Shown one piece after another: positions 1 to 9,702 of a stretch of DNA of 64,000 nucleotides; positions within the stretch are counted from its first letter, which is position 1, and each line of letters starts with the position of its first letter. The position numbers were made by a program, and so were the translations under genes. Below the pieces are notes generated by a model. That model had not been told where the DNA came from. It saw nothing but the letters and a program-made list of their open reading frames with translations, and did no database searches. This DNA comes from Chlamydia caviae GPIC (lineage in GTDB: Bacteria > Chlamydiota > Chlamydiia > Chlamydiales > Chlamydiaceae). The stretch is taken from assembly GCF_000007605.1 (NCBI RefSeq), contig NC_003361.3, positions 744,001-808,000 of the forward strand. The letters are read 5' to 3'.

Positions 1-490
1 AAAGTCTGCTCTAAACCCTAAACAAGCAACTCTCCATGGTAAATTTCATTCCTATGCTATTGGAGATAAAGTTATGCAAATCCGCAATAACTATAATAAA
101 GAAGTGTTCAACGGAGATATTGGCTATATCTCCATGATCAACTTTGAAAATAAGCGTGTTGTAGTCAACATGGAAGGAAAGTATGTTGTCTATTCCTTCT
201 CGGAACTTGATGATCTTGTTTTAGCCTACGCCACTTCAGTGCATAAATATCAAGGAAGTGAAAGTCCCTGTATTGTCCTTCCTATACATACATCCCACTT
301 TATGATGCTCTATAGAAATCTTCTTTACACAGCAATTACAAGGGGGAAACAGCTTGTTATTCTAGTGGGAACAAAAAAAGCAATCGCCATAGCCACAAGA
401 AATGATAAGGTACAACATCGCTGTACAGGACTCGAGCAAGCTCTTGAGCAGCTTACACAACCTGGACAAGAAACTATCTCATTTTCATAA
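1..490 (+). CDS. recD: RecD-like helicase (exodeoxyribonuclease V alpha family), 3' end only
   Basis: The reading frame is open from base 2 to the stop at 488-490, so this is the C-terminal part of a gene that begins before the window. The visible 162 residues carry hallmarks of the RecD/TraA branch of superfamily 1 helicases: a GDKVMQIRNNY motif with NGDIG following, a YATSVHKYQGSE stretch (motif V region) and YTAITRGKQ (motif VI, with the arginine that contacts ATP). RecD proteins are 5'-3' DNA helicases, either in RecBCD or as stand-alone RecD2. Which of these applies cannot be decided from the fragment. The gene converges on metG with 13 bases between stops. The first in-frame ATG in the window (base 74) lies inside the conserved helicase core and is not the start. 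Confidence 0.85.
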   Translation, partial: KSALNPKQATLHGKFHSYAIGDKVMQIRNNYNKEVFNGDIGYISMINFENKRVVVNMEGKYVVYSFSELDDLVLAYATSVHKYQGSESPCIVLPIHTSHFMMLYRNLLYTAITRGKQLVILVGTKKAIAIATRNDKVQHRCTGLEQALEQLTQPGQETISFS

Positions 491-499
491 GATGAAAAT
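481..499. terminator. Small AT-rich hairpin between convergent recD and metG
   Basis: A perfect 8-bp inverted repeat (481-488 with 492-499, 3-base loop) overlaps the recD stop codon and lies between two convergent genes. It could act as a weak bidirectional terminator. The stem has only two G/C pairs and there is no long T-run, so this is tentative. Confidence 0.3.
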
Positions 500-503
500 A
501 AAG

Positions 504-2156
504 CTAATCTACAATTGTGAACAACAACTGCGGTGTTGTTAGAGAGAAAACCTCATCCGAGAAATCTATAAATTCTGTATTCCAAAGGTTTTTCACACGA
601 TCTTTATCCTGATTTTCAAGATCTAAAGATTTGGGAGCCAGCATATTCCATATCTCCCAAGCTGTCCCTGGCAAAATAGGATACGCAATCAGCGCGAGCA
701 ACTTCTGACAATAACACGCACAAAAAAGTATAGCCTCTACACGATGCGCGAATCCTTCTTTAAGAAGCTTCCATGGTGCCTGATCGTTAAAGTACACATT
801 TCCTAATGCAGCTAGCTCCATAATTGCAGAGCACGCCTTACGCAAGCTATACTTACTATAATACGCTTGGGCTTCCTGAACAATTCTTTGGCAGTCATCC
901 AGAAACTGTCTGTCTTTATCTTCTAAAGCTTCTGGACACGTTAATTCTCTAAACCCATTTTTCTCTGCAAAAGCAAGCACACGGTTAATAAAATTCCCAA
1001 ACTTACCAACAAGCTCTGAATTACACCGTGTCTTAAAATCTAGGAAAGTAAATTCACTATCAGAAGTTTCTGGAGCCGTTGCGGCTAATACATAACGTAA
1101 TTTATCAAGAGAATAGGTATCCAAGAAGGCATCCATATCTACGAAATTCCCCTCAGATTTACTGAATTGGGCCCCCTCAAGAAGATAAAACTCCGAGGAT
1201 ATTAAAGCGTTCATTTTCTTATAAGGGATGCTTTGCCCCAATTCCATAGCAGGAAATATCGCCGCATGAAAAGGAATATTATCCTTACCTATAAACTGTA
1301 CATACTCTGTCGACTCTTCTAACCAAAAGTCTTTCCAAAGATCGGGAGTGTTCACAGACGCTGCCCAATCCATAGTGGCGCTGATATAGCCAATAGGAGC
1401 GTCAAACCATACATAAAATACCTTATTTGGGAAATCAGGAACGGGGATTCCCCAAGATAAATCTCTAGTAATGGCACGTGGACGCAAATTCTTAATATAA
1501 TCTACAACGAACTTACGAATATGCTCAGGTAAATATGCTTTTTCTATAAATGCTAATAAAGGCTCGACCATACGTTCTAAATGAAAATACGCATGCTCTG
1601 TCTCTTTAAGAACGAGTTGTGATCCCGATAATTTAGATCGTGGATTGATTAAATCCGTAGCTTCGTAGTCAGCGCCACACTTTTGACATTCATCACCACG
1701 AGCACCATCAAAACCACATTTCGGACAGGTACCTTCTACATAACGATCGGCAAGAAAACGCTTTTCATCTTCAGAATATAGCTGAAACGAAATCTGATTT
1801 TCTACTAAGCCTTTAGATTTTAGCTCTAGATAAAAATCTTCAACAATAGCCTTGTGAAAAGGATTTGTAGTACGTGAGAAGAAATCCAAGGAAATTCCCA
1901 ATTTATCAAAAGTATCCTTATGCACCTTATGATACATACTCACATACTCTTGATAGCCTAAACCTACGCGTTCGGCATTTAATGTGATTGCGATTCCATA
2001 CTCATCAGAACCACAAATATAAAGAACATCATCCCCCAATAATCTACGAAATCTAGCATAGACATCTGCAGGCAAGTAGGCTCCAGCTATATGTCCAAAA
2101 TGTAGAGGTCCGTTCGCATAAGGCAATGCCGAGGTAATTAAAACGCGCGAGGGCAT
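504..2156 (-). CDS. metG: Methionyl-tRNA synthetase
   Basis: A class I synthetase that charges tRNA-Met in the cytoplasm. The 550-residue protein has the HIGH signature as H19-F-G-H22, a zinc knuckle with Cys144, Cys147, Cys157 and Cys160, and the KMSKS loop as FSKS at 331-334. It ends after the anticodon-binding helical domain and lacks the C-terminal EMAP-like tRNA-binding domain found in longer bacterial MetRS, so it is the short form. Its ATG overlaps the stop of the upstream small gene (TAATG), which points to translational coupling at the end of the prfA-to-metG gene run. Confidence 0.97.
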   Translation of the reverse strand: MPSRVLITSALPYANGPLHFGHIAGAYLPADVYARFRRLLGDDVLYICGSDEYGIAITLNAERVGLGYQEYVSMYHKVHKDTFDKLGISLDFFSRTTNPFHKAIVEDFYLELKSKGLVENQISFQLYSEDEKRFLADRYVEGTCPKCGFDGARGDECQKCGADYEATDLINPRSKLSGSQLVLKETEHAYFHLERMVEPLLAFIEKAYLPEHIRKFVVDYIKNLRPRAITRDLSWGIPVPDFPNKVFYVWFDAPIGYISATMDWAASVNTPDLWKDFWLEESTEYVQFIGKDNIPFHAAIFPAMELGQSIPYKKMNALISSEFYLLEGAQFSKSEGNFVDMDAFLDTYSLDKLRYVLAATAPETSDSEFTFLDFKTRCNSELVGKFGNFINRVLAFAEKNGFRELTCPEALEDKDRQFLDDCQRIVQEAQAYYSKYSLRKACSAIMELAALGNVYFNDQAPWKLLKEGFAHRVEAILFCACYCQKLLALIAYPILPGTAWEIWNMLAPKSLDLENQDKDRVKNLWNTEFIDFSDEVFSLTTPQLLFTIVD

Positions 2157-2452
2157 TATTTTACATCACTCCATGTGTAAGCTGAAGGGTCTTTTCTTCT
2201 TCCCGACACGGATCCTTCTCTTCTTCTTTCAGTAACGGGAGCGGTAGCATTCTCTACATCTTCTTCTGTAAAATCTGCCTGAACTCCGTCCCTTTCTAAT
2301 AAAACTAAAGCCTCAATGGCTGCATTAGAAGAACGTACGTCGCCTTTTGCTATTCTAATTTTTGCCTGCTTAATCGCATAATTTACTAAACTAAACGGGC
2401 TTTCAAATAATTGGTTTAACTTTTCATTTGTTAAACGATCTTTGTTGCTCAT
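2156..2452 (-). CDS. Small conserved protein, candidate RNA polymerase omega subunit
   Basis: A 98-residue acidic/basic protein that chlamydial genomes usually carry as hypothetical. Residues about 18-55 ([20 protein letters not shown], then an [12 protein letters not shown] stretch) resemble the omega pattern NRFDLVLVAARRARQ followed by an ALREIEEG helix. It sits between gmk and metG with a 4-base ATGA overlap with gmk, and gmk-rpoZ adjacency is a very common bacterial arrangement. The C-terminal half is polar and rich in Arg/Glu, with no further motif. The omega assignment is an inference from weak sequence similarity plus synteny. No start ambiguity: the ATG at 2452 is the only sensible one. 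Confidence 0.85.
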   Translation of the reverse strand: MSNKDRLTNEKLNQLFESPFSLVNYAIKQAKIRIAKGDVRSSNAAIEALVLLERDGVQADFTEEDVENATAPVTERRREGSVSGRRKDPSAYTWSDVK

Positions 2453-3063
2453 AATACGTTCCTATGTTCTTCTGCTATAAAAATACTCTTCAAAATCTCG
2501 TAAGATTTTTGCAAATCATCATTGATAATGACGTATTCAAATTGGTTCGATGCTGCTTGTTCAATAAGACTATGCTGCAATCGTTCTTGTCTTTGAGAAT
2601 CTTGCTCAGACCCTCTATATTTTAAACGCCTCTCTAATTCTTCTTGCGAAGGTGCGGAAATAAAAATCGTGACTGTAGGGATCTTACTTTTTAAAGACAA
2701 AGCTCCTTCTACATCAATCACTGCAACCGCATGTTTCCCTGATTTCCAAATTTCATCAATTTCTAAACGACTAGTTCCGTAATACTCTCCAAAAAGCAAG
2801 ACCCACTCTAGAAAATTATTACTATCCAATCGTTGTTTAAACTCTTCTTGGGAAACAAACCAGTAATCTATACCAGAAACTTCTTCGGGACGAGGAGCTC
2901 GCGTTGTTAAGGATAAGGTTTTTTGAAAAGAATCGGGAAATTCTTGTGCTAACATACGCACTAGTGTAGTTTTCCCAGCTCCTGCAGGAGCACTAATAGT
3001 AAATAATTTCGGTGCACACGAGGGGTGATCAGGGGAAAAAGGAACACGAACTTTATCTTTCAT
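2449..3063 (-). CDS. gmk: Guanylate kinase
   Basis: Phosphorylates GMP to GDP, needed for the GTP/dGTP supply. The 204 residues contain the P-loop SAPAGAGKT (residues 24-32), the GMP-binding block around SLTTRAPRPEE and the DYWFVS segment, and an IDVEGA region where most family members have DVDVQGA or IDWQGA. Length is normal. The first about 18 residues before the core are an extra, Pro-rich N-terminus. The stop overlaps the next gene start (ATGA). rnhB ends 6 bases upstream, so the gene is mid-operon. Confidence 0.96.
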   Translation of the reverse strand: MKDKVRVPFSPDHPSCAPKLFTISAPAGAGKTTLVRMLAQEFPDSFQKTLSLTTRAPRPEEVSGIDYWFVSQEEFKQRLDSNNFLEWVLLFGEYYGTSRLEIDEIWKSGKHAVAVIDVEGALSLKSKIPTVTIFISAPSQEELERRLKYRGSEQDSQRQERLQHSLIEQAASNQFEYVIINDDLQKSYEILKSIFIAEEHRNVL

Positions 3064-3069
3064 AAAATA

Positions 3070-3708
3070 TTAGACTACCTGCCTTATGGGAGCAAAACTC
3101 TTTCTATGACAATCACAAGGGCCAAAAGCCCTTAATGCTGCTAAATGCGCGGCTGTTCCATAACCTTTATGCTTGTCAAAGCCATAATTGGGATAGCGTT
3201 GATGAAGCTCTCGCATTAAGTCATCTCTATATTCTTTAGCTATTATCGATGCTGCGGCTATGGATGCGGATTTTGAATCTCCTTTGATAATCTTCTTACA
3301 AGGAATCTTATGGGGTAAATGTAGACCATCTATTAGAAGAAAATCAGGATGAACAGATAAGTTGGCTATTGCTTTCGCCATAGCTTCCTTGGTTGCTTCA
3401 AGAATATTGATCTCATCTATTCTTTCTACAGAGACAACTCCGATTCCATAACATACATCTGGATCATTCAATAGAATATCGCGAATTTTGCCTCTTTCTT
3501 TGGGAGTCAATTTTTTACTATCATTCACTCCGGCAAATATCTTACCTCGAGGAAGGATACAAGCTCCTGCAACAACAGGCCCCGCTAAGGGGCCTCTTCC
3601 GACCTCATCTACTCCAGCTATGATAGAAAAACCCTCACCATAAACTTCTTCTTCAAAGATAGTTTTAGATAAAAATAATTGTTCCTCATCAATAGCTAGT
3701 GTCTTCAT
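3070..3708 (-). CDS. rnhB: Ribonuclease HII
   Basis: Removes RNA from RNA-DNA hybrids and single ribonucleotides from DNA. The 212-residue protein has the family active-site acids: Asp34-Glu35 in [13 protein letters not shown], Asp127 in LLIDG and Asp144 in [13 protein letters not shown]. Length matches the family. It lies between rplS and gmk, the order seen in many bacteria (rplS-rnhB). Confidence 0.97.
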   Translation of the reverse strand: MKTLAIDEEQLFLSKTIFEEEVYGEGFSIIAGVDEVGRGPLAGPVVAGACILPRGKIFAGVNDSKKLTPKERGKIRDILLNDPDVCYGIGVVSVERIDEINILEATKEAMAKAIANLSVHPDFLLIDGLHLPHKIPCKKIIKGDSKSASIAAASIIAKEYRDDLMRELHQRYPNYGFDKHKGYGTAAHLAALRAFGPCDCHRKSFAPIRQVV

Positions 3709-3765
3709 GGTCCGGTATATCTTAAGTAAAATCAGAAATCAGCTAAATTCAATAGATATAACTAA

Positions 3766-4131
3766 CTACTTAGGAGCTCTAGGACCAATATATTCCTTAA
3801 CTTTAGCAGCCTTACCGGTCTTACCTTTCAAGTAGTATAGACGAGCTCGAGAAACTTTACCTCGTTTCACAACCTCAATACCTACGATCTTAGGACTATG
3901 AAGTAAGAAACTCTTTTCCATGCCTTCGCCGTAAGCTACGCGGTGTAAAGCAACAGTTTCCCCTGCTCCTCCACCTCTACGGGCCATAACTGTCCCTTGA
4001 AATACCTGTGTACGTTCTTTACCACCGTCCACAATTTTTGTAGCTACACGAATTGTATCTCCAACACGAAAATCTGTAAGAGCTTCTTTTCGAAGCTGTT
4101 CGTCTTGCAATTCCTTAATTAAGTTCCCCAT
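3766..4131 (-). CDS. rplS: 50S ribosomal protein L19
   Basis: L19 sits at the interface of the large and small subunits. Family blocks are clear: [40 protein letters not shown], then a basic C-terminus ending [11 protein letters not shown] place the start at 4131 (121 aa) because a strong AGGTGA ribosome site lies about 7 bases before that ATG and the result matches normal L19 length. The longer reading frame to 4185 would add 18 atypical residues and run into trmD. The trmD stop is 23 bases upstream of this start. Confidence 0.96.
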   Translation of the reverse strand: MGNLIKELQDEQLRKEALTDFRVGDTIRVATKIVDGGKERTQVFQGTVMARRGGGAGETVALHRVAYGEGMEKSFLLHSPKIVGIEVVKRGKVSRARLYYLKGKTGKAAKVKEYIGPRAPK

Positions 4132-4154
4132 AACTTCACCTAAATTCTCTATTT

Positions 4155-5222
4155 CTATTTTACCTTTTTGTAAGAGATCGTCCATTGATGTCCGTCAAAA
4201 TCACGAACTAATCTCACCGTTCCATGATCGTCAGCTTGTTCTAGAGTCCCTCCAAGCATTTTCCATCGTCCTAAAAAACTAAAAAAATCGTCTTCACAAT
4301 CCAATCGAAGCGACAAAATGGCTGTATTTTTATTTTTTAACCCTACTTCTTGCAAATGGAGAACCATTTGCGTTCTTCCAGGGATCTGTAGTTTATCCTT
4401 ACTAGGTTGATTTAATCTAAACATCTTAGAATAAAACTTTCGCGATCGTTGTAGATCTTCAACCTCTAAAACTACAGCACTCTCACCTTCTAATGTAGAC
4501 TGTTTCGTATCTTCTTCCCGTGGGAAAACTTCTTCATTCTCTCGATCGTAAAGATAGCGAATATATAAATCAGGACGCCTTTCTCGGGTTCTATCTAAAC
4601 TTACCTGCTTTCTCCACCGCGCAACCGCTTGATGATCTCCTTGAAGAAGCACTTCGGGAACCTCTTTACCTTCAAATACTCGAGGACGTGTGTATTGAGG
4701 TCCCTCTAACAACCCATTTTCTAGAGAATCCTTTTCTGCACTCTCCTGATTTCCCAAAACTCCAGGAATAAATCGAGATAAAGCATCGATTACGACTAAG
4801 GCTGCAATTCCGCCATTAGTTAAAACATAATCTCCGATACTTATCTCCTCATCTACTTCACTTTCTAAAGCTCTTTCGTCAATGCCTTCATAGTGCCCAC
4901 ATAAGAATATCAAATGAGAACACTTTGCCAATTCTCGGCTCTTCTGTGCTGTTAAAGGCTTTCCTTGAGGAGAAAGATGTATTACCCTGCTATCGCTTCT
5001 TTTAATATGCCGTATTGCCTGTACTACAGGCTCTGCCATAAGAAGCATCCCATCATTGTTAAATGGGGCGTCGTCTACTTGCTTCCACTTTCCTAATCCG
5101 AAATCTCGGATATCTCTGGATTGGATTTTTAACAGCCCGTTCTTAATAGCCTTACCTAAAATACTAGAACGTAAAGGACTATCAAAATAGTCTGGGAATA
5201 AAGAAAGTATCTCGATCTCCAT
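4155..5222 (-). CDS. trmD: tRNA (guanine-N1)-methyltransferase TrmD with C-terminal VOC-like domain
   Basis: TrmD makes m1G37 in tRNAs read next to GNN codons, which prevents +1 frameshifting. Residues 1-225 are the SPOUT enzyme: SAM-knot blocks [11 protein letters not shown] (107-117) and [11 protein letters not shown] (128-138), and the catalytic pair Arg150 and Asp165. Two features are unusual. The usual glycine-rich loop GGGPGM is replaced by NNDGM near residues 55-59. The protein also has about 110 extra residues (about 249-355) that look like a glyoxalase/VOC fold ([19 protein letters not shown], later [13 protein letters not shown]). The whole is 355 aa against about 245 in most bacteria. 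A good SD (AGGATTGGG) precedes the ATG. It sits in the conserved order ffh-rpsP-trmD-rplS. Confidence 0.96.
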   Translation of the reverse strand: MEIEILSLFPDYFDSPLRSSILGKAIKNGLLKIQSRDIRDFGLGKWKQVDDAPFNNDGMLLMAEPVVQAIRHIKRSDSRVIHLSPQGKPLTAQKSRELAKCSHLIFLCGHYEGIDERALESEVDEEISIGDYVLTNGGIAALVVIDALSRFIPGVLGNQESAEKDSLENGLLEGPQYTRPRVFEGKEVPEVLLQGDHQAVARWRKQVSLDRTRERRPDLYIRYLYDRENEEVFPREEDTKQSTLEGESAVVLEVEDLQRSRKFYSKMFRLNQPSKDKLQIPGRTQMVLHLQEVGLKNKNTAILSLRLDCEDDFFSFLGRWKMLGGTLEQADDHGTVRLVRDFDGHQWTISYKKVK

Positions 5223-5236
5223 CCCAATCCTAAAAA

Positions 5237-5596
5237 TTACTTCGCAGCAGCTTTTGCAGCTTCAGCTCTTTTTAAAGAACGACGTTGGCGATAAGCGCGA
5301 CGTTTTTGACATACAGCAGCTTTGCGAGCAGCTTGTTTAGCCATCAATTCACTGTAAACTCCAGGAGCGCCTTGTTTAATCAAAACAGCAGCTTTTTCTG
5401 TAAGTTCAGCACCTTGGCTTAACCAGTGGAAAATTCTATCACCTTTCAATTGATAGTTAACTGCGCTATGAGGATCGTACCAACCTAATAATTCTATATA
5501 TCTACCATCACGAGGAGACTCAACATCAGCAAGTACTAATCTATAGACTACGTGATTTCTTCGCCCTTGTTGTCGTAAACGAATTTTTAACGCCAC
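5237..5596 (-). CDS. rpsP: 30S ribosomal protein S16
   Basis: S16 is a small-subunit assembly protein. The N-terminus [30 protein letters not shown] and the block [11 protein letters not shown] are diagnostic. At 119 aa it is longer than the roughly 80-residue minimum because of an Ala/Lys/Arg-rich tail. The start is GTG, preceded by a strong GGAGG site. Both lie inside the last codons of ffh, so the two genes overlap by 10 bases and are probably translationally coupled. Confidence 0.96.
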   Translation of the reverse strand: MALKIRLRQQGRRNHVVYRLVLADVESPRDGRYIELLGWYDPHSAVNYQLKGDRIFHWLSQGAELTEKAAVLIKQGAPGVYSELMAKQAARKAAVCQKRRAYRQRRSLKRAEAAKAAAK

Positions 5597-6930
5597 AGGT
5601 TTCCTCCAGACATTTTCTTTTTCATTTGTTCTATTCTCTCTTTACTCATATTTTTAAAAAACTTTTTAGATTGTGCCATACGCTTGCGAAACTGGTTTAC
5701 ATCACCTACAGTTAACCCGCAACCGGCAGCAATTCTTTTCATGCGACTCATGTCTAGCTCAACTTCCTCTTTTCTTTCTTCAGGAGTCATAGAAAGAATA
5801 ATCGCTTCTGTTTTTTTCATATGCTCTTCGGAATCCGCTATATCTTTATCGCTAGGTTTAGCACCGCCAAAACTCGGCATCATCCCCATAAGCTTTTTAA
5901 GTGGACCCATACGTCGAAATGCCTTCATCTGCTTATAATAATCTTCATAAGTGAAGGTCGACTCTATTAATTTTTTCCCAAGTTCTTCGTCTTCTTCTTC
6001 AGAAATACATTCGCGCATTTTTTGGACAAAATGCACGGTATCTCCCATACCTAAAATACGATCTGCCATAGATTCAGCATTAAAAGGTCGAAGATCTTGT
6101 ATTTTCTCTCCGCAGCCCTCAAATTTTATTGGTTTTCCCAATAAACTTTTCATGGACAATACAGCTCCGGCTCGAGCATCTCCATCTGTCATGGAGATAA
6201 TCACTCCCGTGAGATCTAGATAATCATCAAACGCTTTAGCCGTGGTAACAGCGTCCTGTCCCATAGCTAAATTCATAACAAATAGCCGCTCACATGATTT
6301 GGAGATTTTTTGTATGGAAGCCAATTCTTCCATCAACACTTCATCCACATGCAATCGGCCTGCTGTATCAATTAAAACAAGATCATGGCCATGCTGCTTC
6401 GCATAGTCTAAAGCCTGGGAAGCTACTTTTACAGGATCCTGACCTTCCGGATTATACAGCTCAGCGCGGGTTTTTGAAATCAAGTTTCTTAATTGATCTA
6501 CTGCCGCAAAGCGTTTTAAATCGCAGGGGACAACGAGCACCTTCTTTGCCTTACCTTCCTCTAGAGCATAAGCGGCGAGCTTAGCGCAGGTCGTCGTTTT
6601 TCCCGTTCCTTGTAAGCCGCAAAGTAAAATGACTCCAGGATTCCCTGAAGTAATTAAATCGGCCTTACCGCTAAGCAATTCTGTCAATTCTTCATGTAAA
6701 TAGCGTATAAACTGCTGTCCGGGAGAAACGTGCTTCCATACTTCCTCTCCGAGAATTTTTTCCTTTACCTTAGCAATAAAACTTTTCACGACATGATAGT
6801 TCACATCGGCGTCTAGTAAGGCTAAGCGGACTTCCCGGATCGCTTCGGAGATATTTTCTTCAGTAATTCTACGAGAGGAAACTAACGAAGAAAAAATTGA
6901 GGATAGTTTTTGCGACAAAGAACTGATCAT
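5587..6930 (-). CDS. ffh: Signal recognition particle protein Ffh
   Basis: The SRP54-type GTPase that binds signal sequences of nascent inner-membrane proteins together with 4.5S RNA. Order in the 447 residues: N-terminal helical bundle, P-loop GLQGTGKT (105-112), DTAGRL (188-193), and from about 300 the Met-rich M domain (MGPLKKLMGMMPSFGG, then GLTVGDVNQFRKRM). Length is typical. The usual DAMTGQDA is here NLAMGQDA, a small deviation in the G domain. prmC ends 26 bases upstream. The C-terminal codons contain the SD and start of rpsP. No SRP RNA gene was recognised in this window. Confidence 0.97.
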   Translation of the reverse strand: MISSLSQKLSSIFSSLVSSRRITEENISEAIREVRLALLDADVNYHVVKSFIAKVKEKILGEEVWKHVSPGQQFIRYLHEELTELLSGKADLITSGNPGVILLCGLQGTGKTTTCAKLAAYALEEGKAKKVLVVPCDLKRFAAVDQLRNLISKTRAELYNPEGQDPVKVASQALDYAKQHGHDLVLIDTAGRLHVDEVLMEELASIQKISKSCERLFVMNLAMGQDAVTTAKAFDDYLDLTGVIISMTDGDARAGAVLSMKSLLGKPIKFEGCGEKIQDLRPFNAESMADRILGMGDTVHFVQKMRECISEEEDEELGKKLIESTFTYEDYYKQMKAFRRMGPLKKLMGMMPSFGGAKPSDKDIADSEEHMKKTEAIILSMTPEERKEEVELDMSRMKRIAAGCGLTVGDVNQFRKRMAQSKKFFKNMSKERIEQMKKKMSGGNLWR

Positions 6931-6956
6931 CTACTCAGCAAAAATCAAGAATAATC

Positions 6957-7808
6957 TCATGAGGATACAGCATCACTTGCATGATTTTCAAGAAAAAAAA
7001 TCCTATCGCATCCCGAGAGATCTTGGTATATGTTCCCTGAGATGCCACGATTTGCAAAAATTCTTTTTACTGAACTCCCCTGCTTATAGCCAATTTCCAG
7101 CCAACCGACACCTCTGGGGAGCAAAATAGTATTCAGCTCATTAGCAATGCGTTCATAAAATTCCAATCCAGAACTGCCTCCAACTAATGCTTTCCACGGC
7201 TCGTGACAACGAACCTCAGGATCTACATGCAGGATCTCATCGAAAGAAAGGTAGGGAGGATTGCAGACAAAAGCATCCCCAGGGCAAGAATATGGAGCAA
7301 ACAAGTCCCCGTTAAGAATTTCAACATTTAAATTATTTTTAAATGCATTTGTCTTAGCTACAGCCACCGCTTTTGAGCAAATATCTGAAAGAATAACTTG
7401 AATATTAGGGCAATATTTTTTTATAGATAATCCCAAACAACCACTTCCGCAACAAACATCATAAAATGTTTGAATATGAGGATGATCGCTTAAATATTTT
7501 ACGATCTGTTCGGCTAATAATTCTGTTTCCATTCTAGGGATAAGGACGCGAGAATCCACTTCCAGATGCAGGCCTAAAAAATGTACACTGCCGTGAATAT
7601 AGGCTGTTGGATAACGCTGAGCTCTTTTTTGAATACGCTCCCAATAGGCCGGAATAAGATGTTCATCTAATGTAATAGATGCCAGTTGCGCTCTGGACCT
7701 GATTTCCAGAAAATCCATTAAAACATCTGCGGCTTCTCTATCAGGGAAAGCTACACCACAACACTTTAAATATGCAGCAGCTTCTCTAAGAATTCTCTTC
7801 GTTTCCAT
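6957..7808 (-). CDS. prmC: Release factor glutamine methyltransferase PrmC (HemK)
   Basis: N5-methylates the glutamine of the GGQ motif in peptide-release factors. It lies directly after prfA, its substrate gene. The catalytic NPPY motif ([10 protein letters not shown]) and the SAM-binding [13 protein letters not shown] block are visible, with a helical N-terminal substrate-binding domain before them. I prefer the ATG at 7808 (283 aa). An ATG at 7832 gives 291 aa, and neither has a clear ribosome site. With either choice the start lies inside the end of prfA (23 or 47 bases of overlap), which suggests coupling. Confidence 0.95.
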   Translation of the reverse strand: METKRILREAAAYLKCCGVAFPDREAADVLMDFLEIRSRAQLASITLDEHLIPAYWERIQKRAQRYPTAYIHGSVHFLGLHLEVDSRVLIPRMETELLAEQIVKYLSDHPHIQTFYDVCCGSGCLGLSIKKYCPNIQVILSDICSKAVAVAKTNAFKNNLNVEILNGDLFAPYSCPGDAFVCNPPYLSFDEILHVDPEVRCHEPWKALVGGSSGLEFYERIANELNTILLPRGVGWLEIGYKQGSSVKRIFANRGISGNIYQDLSGCDRIFFLENHASDAVSS

Positions 7809-8871
7809 GTTGCAAGAGCTGGTGATACGCATGGCTAACTAAAGCTGAAGTGATAGCGTCTAAATCCCCTTCCATAACCTTATCTAGATTATAAAGGGTG
7901 AGCCCTATCCTATGATCAGTCACGCGATTTTGTGAGAAATTGTATGTACGAATTCTTTCCGAACGATCCCCACTACCCACCTGAGCTGAGCGCATAGCAG
8001 AAGCTTCTTTCTGACGTCGCTGCATTTCTGCATCACGTATACGCGCTTTTAAAATACGCATAGCCTTAGCTTTATTTTTATGCTGGCTACGTTCATCTTG
8101 GCAAGTAACAACAACGCCTGTAGGCAAGTGGGTAATCCGAACCGCAGAGTCAGTAACATTGACGTGCTGACCTCCTGCTCCAGAAGCCCTAAAGGTATCT
8201 ATTTTTAAATCTTTCTCATCGATAAAGACTTCTTCATCATCTTCTGCGGGTTCTGGCAACACAGCAACAGTAATTGCGGAAGTATGCACACGACCTTGCG
8301 TTTCAGTTTCAGGAACTCTTTGCACGCGGTGCGTTCCAGCTTCATACTGAAGCAAACGTTTTACAGCTGCTCCAGATATCCCCATGACATATTCTTTATA
8401 TCCCCCGATATCAGATTCAGAAGCAGAAAGCACTTCGTACTTCCATCCCTTAGTAGAGGCATACAAATGATACATGCGAACACAGTCTCCCACGAAAAGA
8501 GCTGCTTCATCCCCACCCGTACCCGCACGCAACTCCATGATCACATTTAAATCATCATCTGGATCCGGAGGAACTAATAGATTCTCTAAAACTTTATAAA
8601 GCTTATCAACCTCAGCTTTTCCCAATTGAATGCCTTCTTCTAGCATAGCAATCATTTCAGGATCTTTTTCTTGAGCTAGCGCTTCTTTATCATCATTGAG
8701 AATTTTTTCTTGTCCTAAAACTTTATCATATACGTTCTTTAATTCAGAAAGACGCGCATGTTCCTTACTTAAGCTACTATACTCTTTAGGATTCTCAAAA
8801 ATTTCTGGATTAGAGATTTTAACTTCCACTTCCTCTAAGCGCTTCAAATATTCTAGAATCTTTTTTTCCAT
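7786..8871 (-). CDS. prfA: Peptide chain release factor 1
   Basis: RF1 ends translation at UAA and UAG. The codon-reading PxT tripeptide is PET (187-189) where E. coli has PAT, and the peptidyl-tRNA hydrolysis motif GGQ is at 233-235 in [15 protein letters not shown]. Length (361 aa) is normal, and the PxT rather than SPF tripeptide separates it from RF2. It is the first gene of a ten-gene minus-strand run ending at metG. The long untranslated region upstream contains hairpins, described separately. Confidence 0.97.
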   Translation of the reverse strand: MEKKILEYLKRLEEVEVKISNPEIFENPKEYSSLSKEHARLSELKNVYDKVLGQEKILNDDKEALAQEKDPEMIAMLEEGIQLGKAEVDKLYKVLENLLVPPDPDDDLNVIMELRAGTGGDEAALFVGDCVRMYHLYASTKGWKYEVLSASESDIGGYKEYVMGISGAAVKRLLQYEAGTHRVQRVPETETQGRVHTSAITVAVLPEPAEDDEEVFIDEKDLKIDTFRASGAGGQHVNVTDSAVRITHLPTGVVVTCQDERSQHKNKAKAMRILKARIRDAEMQRRQKEASAMRSAQVGSGDRSERIRTYNFSQNRVTDHRIGLTLYNLDKVMEGDLDAITSALVSHAYHQLLQHGNEENS

Positions 8872-8890
8872 GAGTTACTTCTCAATCAAG

Positions 8891-8929
8891 AGCTCCTGAC
8901 ATACTTCTCGATATGAATATCGCGGAGCT
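8891..8929 (-). promoter_or_regulatory. Two-tier hairpin in the prfA 5' leader
   Basis: The outer stem AGCTCC/GGAGCT (8891-8896 with 8924-8929) encloses an inner hairpin CGATA/TATCG (8909-8913 with 8918-8922). The structure ends about 20 bases before the prfA ATG, in the region a 5' leader would occupy. A second stem, GAAGAGG/CCTCTTC, lies at 8961-8984. Function is unknown. It may affect access to the prfA ribosome site. Confidence 0.35.
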
Positions 8930-9213
8930 TTTAAGTTAATTTTTTTAATTCTTTACCATCGAAGAGGTACGAGCTCTCCTCTTCAACACCACAACTATTG
9001 AAAAATTAGAGAACACATTAACGCTCTATAAGGTACAGCGCATACTGCTAGGCTAAGGAGATTTTCAATCACCTTGCTGTCAACATCATGAGTCAATGTT
9101 TTATCACATCCCGTCAATATGCGTCACTGCAAACGAAAAAAACATTCTAACAACTATTTGTTGAACAGATAGACATAGTACAGGATCTGAATGTTTTTAA
9201 ATGAAACACAAAA

Positions 9214-9262
9214 AAAACACGCTTCAATACATCCTAGAACAAGGAGAATGAGAACGTGTTTT
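9214..9262 (-). terminator. Terminator-like inverted repeat after rpmE
   Basis: AAAACACG (minus strand, 9255-9262) pairs with CGTGTTTT (9214-9221), and the right arm runs into more T residues. The loop is long (33 bases), so it is weaker than a classical intrinsic terminator. Confidence 0.35.
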
Positions 9263-9292
9263 AACAAAAACATTAAAGCTTAATAGATAAGA

Positions 9293-9619
9293 CTATTTCT
9301 TTTTCTTTGCAGGAGCTTTTTTCTTACCTTTAACCACAGGTCCTTCTTCTGCAGGAGCTTGAACAGGTTGCGCAGGCTTTGCATTGCTGTAACGTTTTAA
9401 GAACTTATCTACCCGACCTTCGGCATCGACTAATCTCTTACTTCCAGTGAAGAAAGGATGTGAGGAAGAGGATACGCTGACGTAGCATACAGGATACTCT
9501 TGTCCTTCATAAACTTCCGTCTTATCGCTTTGGTATGTAGATCCGCAAACAAATTTATATCCTGTAGAAGAATCTACGAATAAAACTTTGTTATATTCGG
9601 GATGAGTGTTCTTTTTCAT
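9293..9619 (-). CDS. rpmE: 50S ribosomal protein L31, type B
   Basis: A 108-residue L31 with the family start [20 protein letters not shown] and the conserved [23 protein letters not shown] block. It lacks the CxxC pairs that bind zinc in type A L31 (only two lone cysteines are seen), so it is the zinc-independent type. After residue about 85 it carries a Lys/Ala/Pro-rich tail ending [10 protein letters not shown], longer than usual. A GGAG site precedes the ATG. It is divergent from the next gene with 83 bases between starts. Confidence 0.95.
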   Translation of the reverse strand: MKKNTHPEYNKVLFVDSSTGYKFVCGSTYQSDKTEVYEGQEYPVCYVSVSSSSHPFFTGSKRLVDAEGRVDKFLKRYSNAKPAQPVQAPAEEGPVVKGKKKAPAKKKK

Positions 9620-9620
9620 A

Positions 9621-9650
9621 TTGACAACTCCAAAATCACCGTCTTATGGT
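9621..9650 (+). promoter_or_regulatory. Candidate sigma-66 promoter for the 9703 gene
   Basis: A perfect TTGACA (9621-9626) is followed after 18 bases by TATGGT (9645-9650, four of six consensus matches). It would start transcription about 45 bases before the plus-strand gene at 9703. It also overlaps the ribosome-binding region of divergent rpmE. Confidence 0.4.
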
Positions 9651-9702
9651 ATGTGGGAAACAAGATCATGAATACTAAGGGAAAAGTGTACAGAAACACC
9701 TT

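Larger units (their letters stand above)
8872..9292 (-). other. Long intergenic region: prfA leader and rpmE trailer
   Basis: This 420-base stretch between rpmE and prfA (both minus) holds no plausible coding frame. On the minus strand it has a terminator-like repeat just after rpmE (9214-9262), then three TTGAC-type words (9078-9083, 9091-9096, 9112-9117), then two hairpins close to prfA (8961-8984 and 8891-8929). It is the likely site of the promoter and 5' leader for the prfA operon. I could not pick a convincing -10/-35 pair. Confidence 0.5.
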
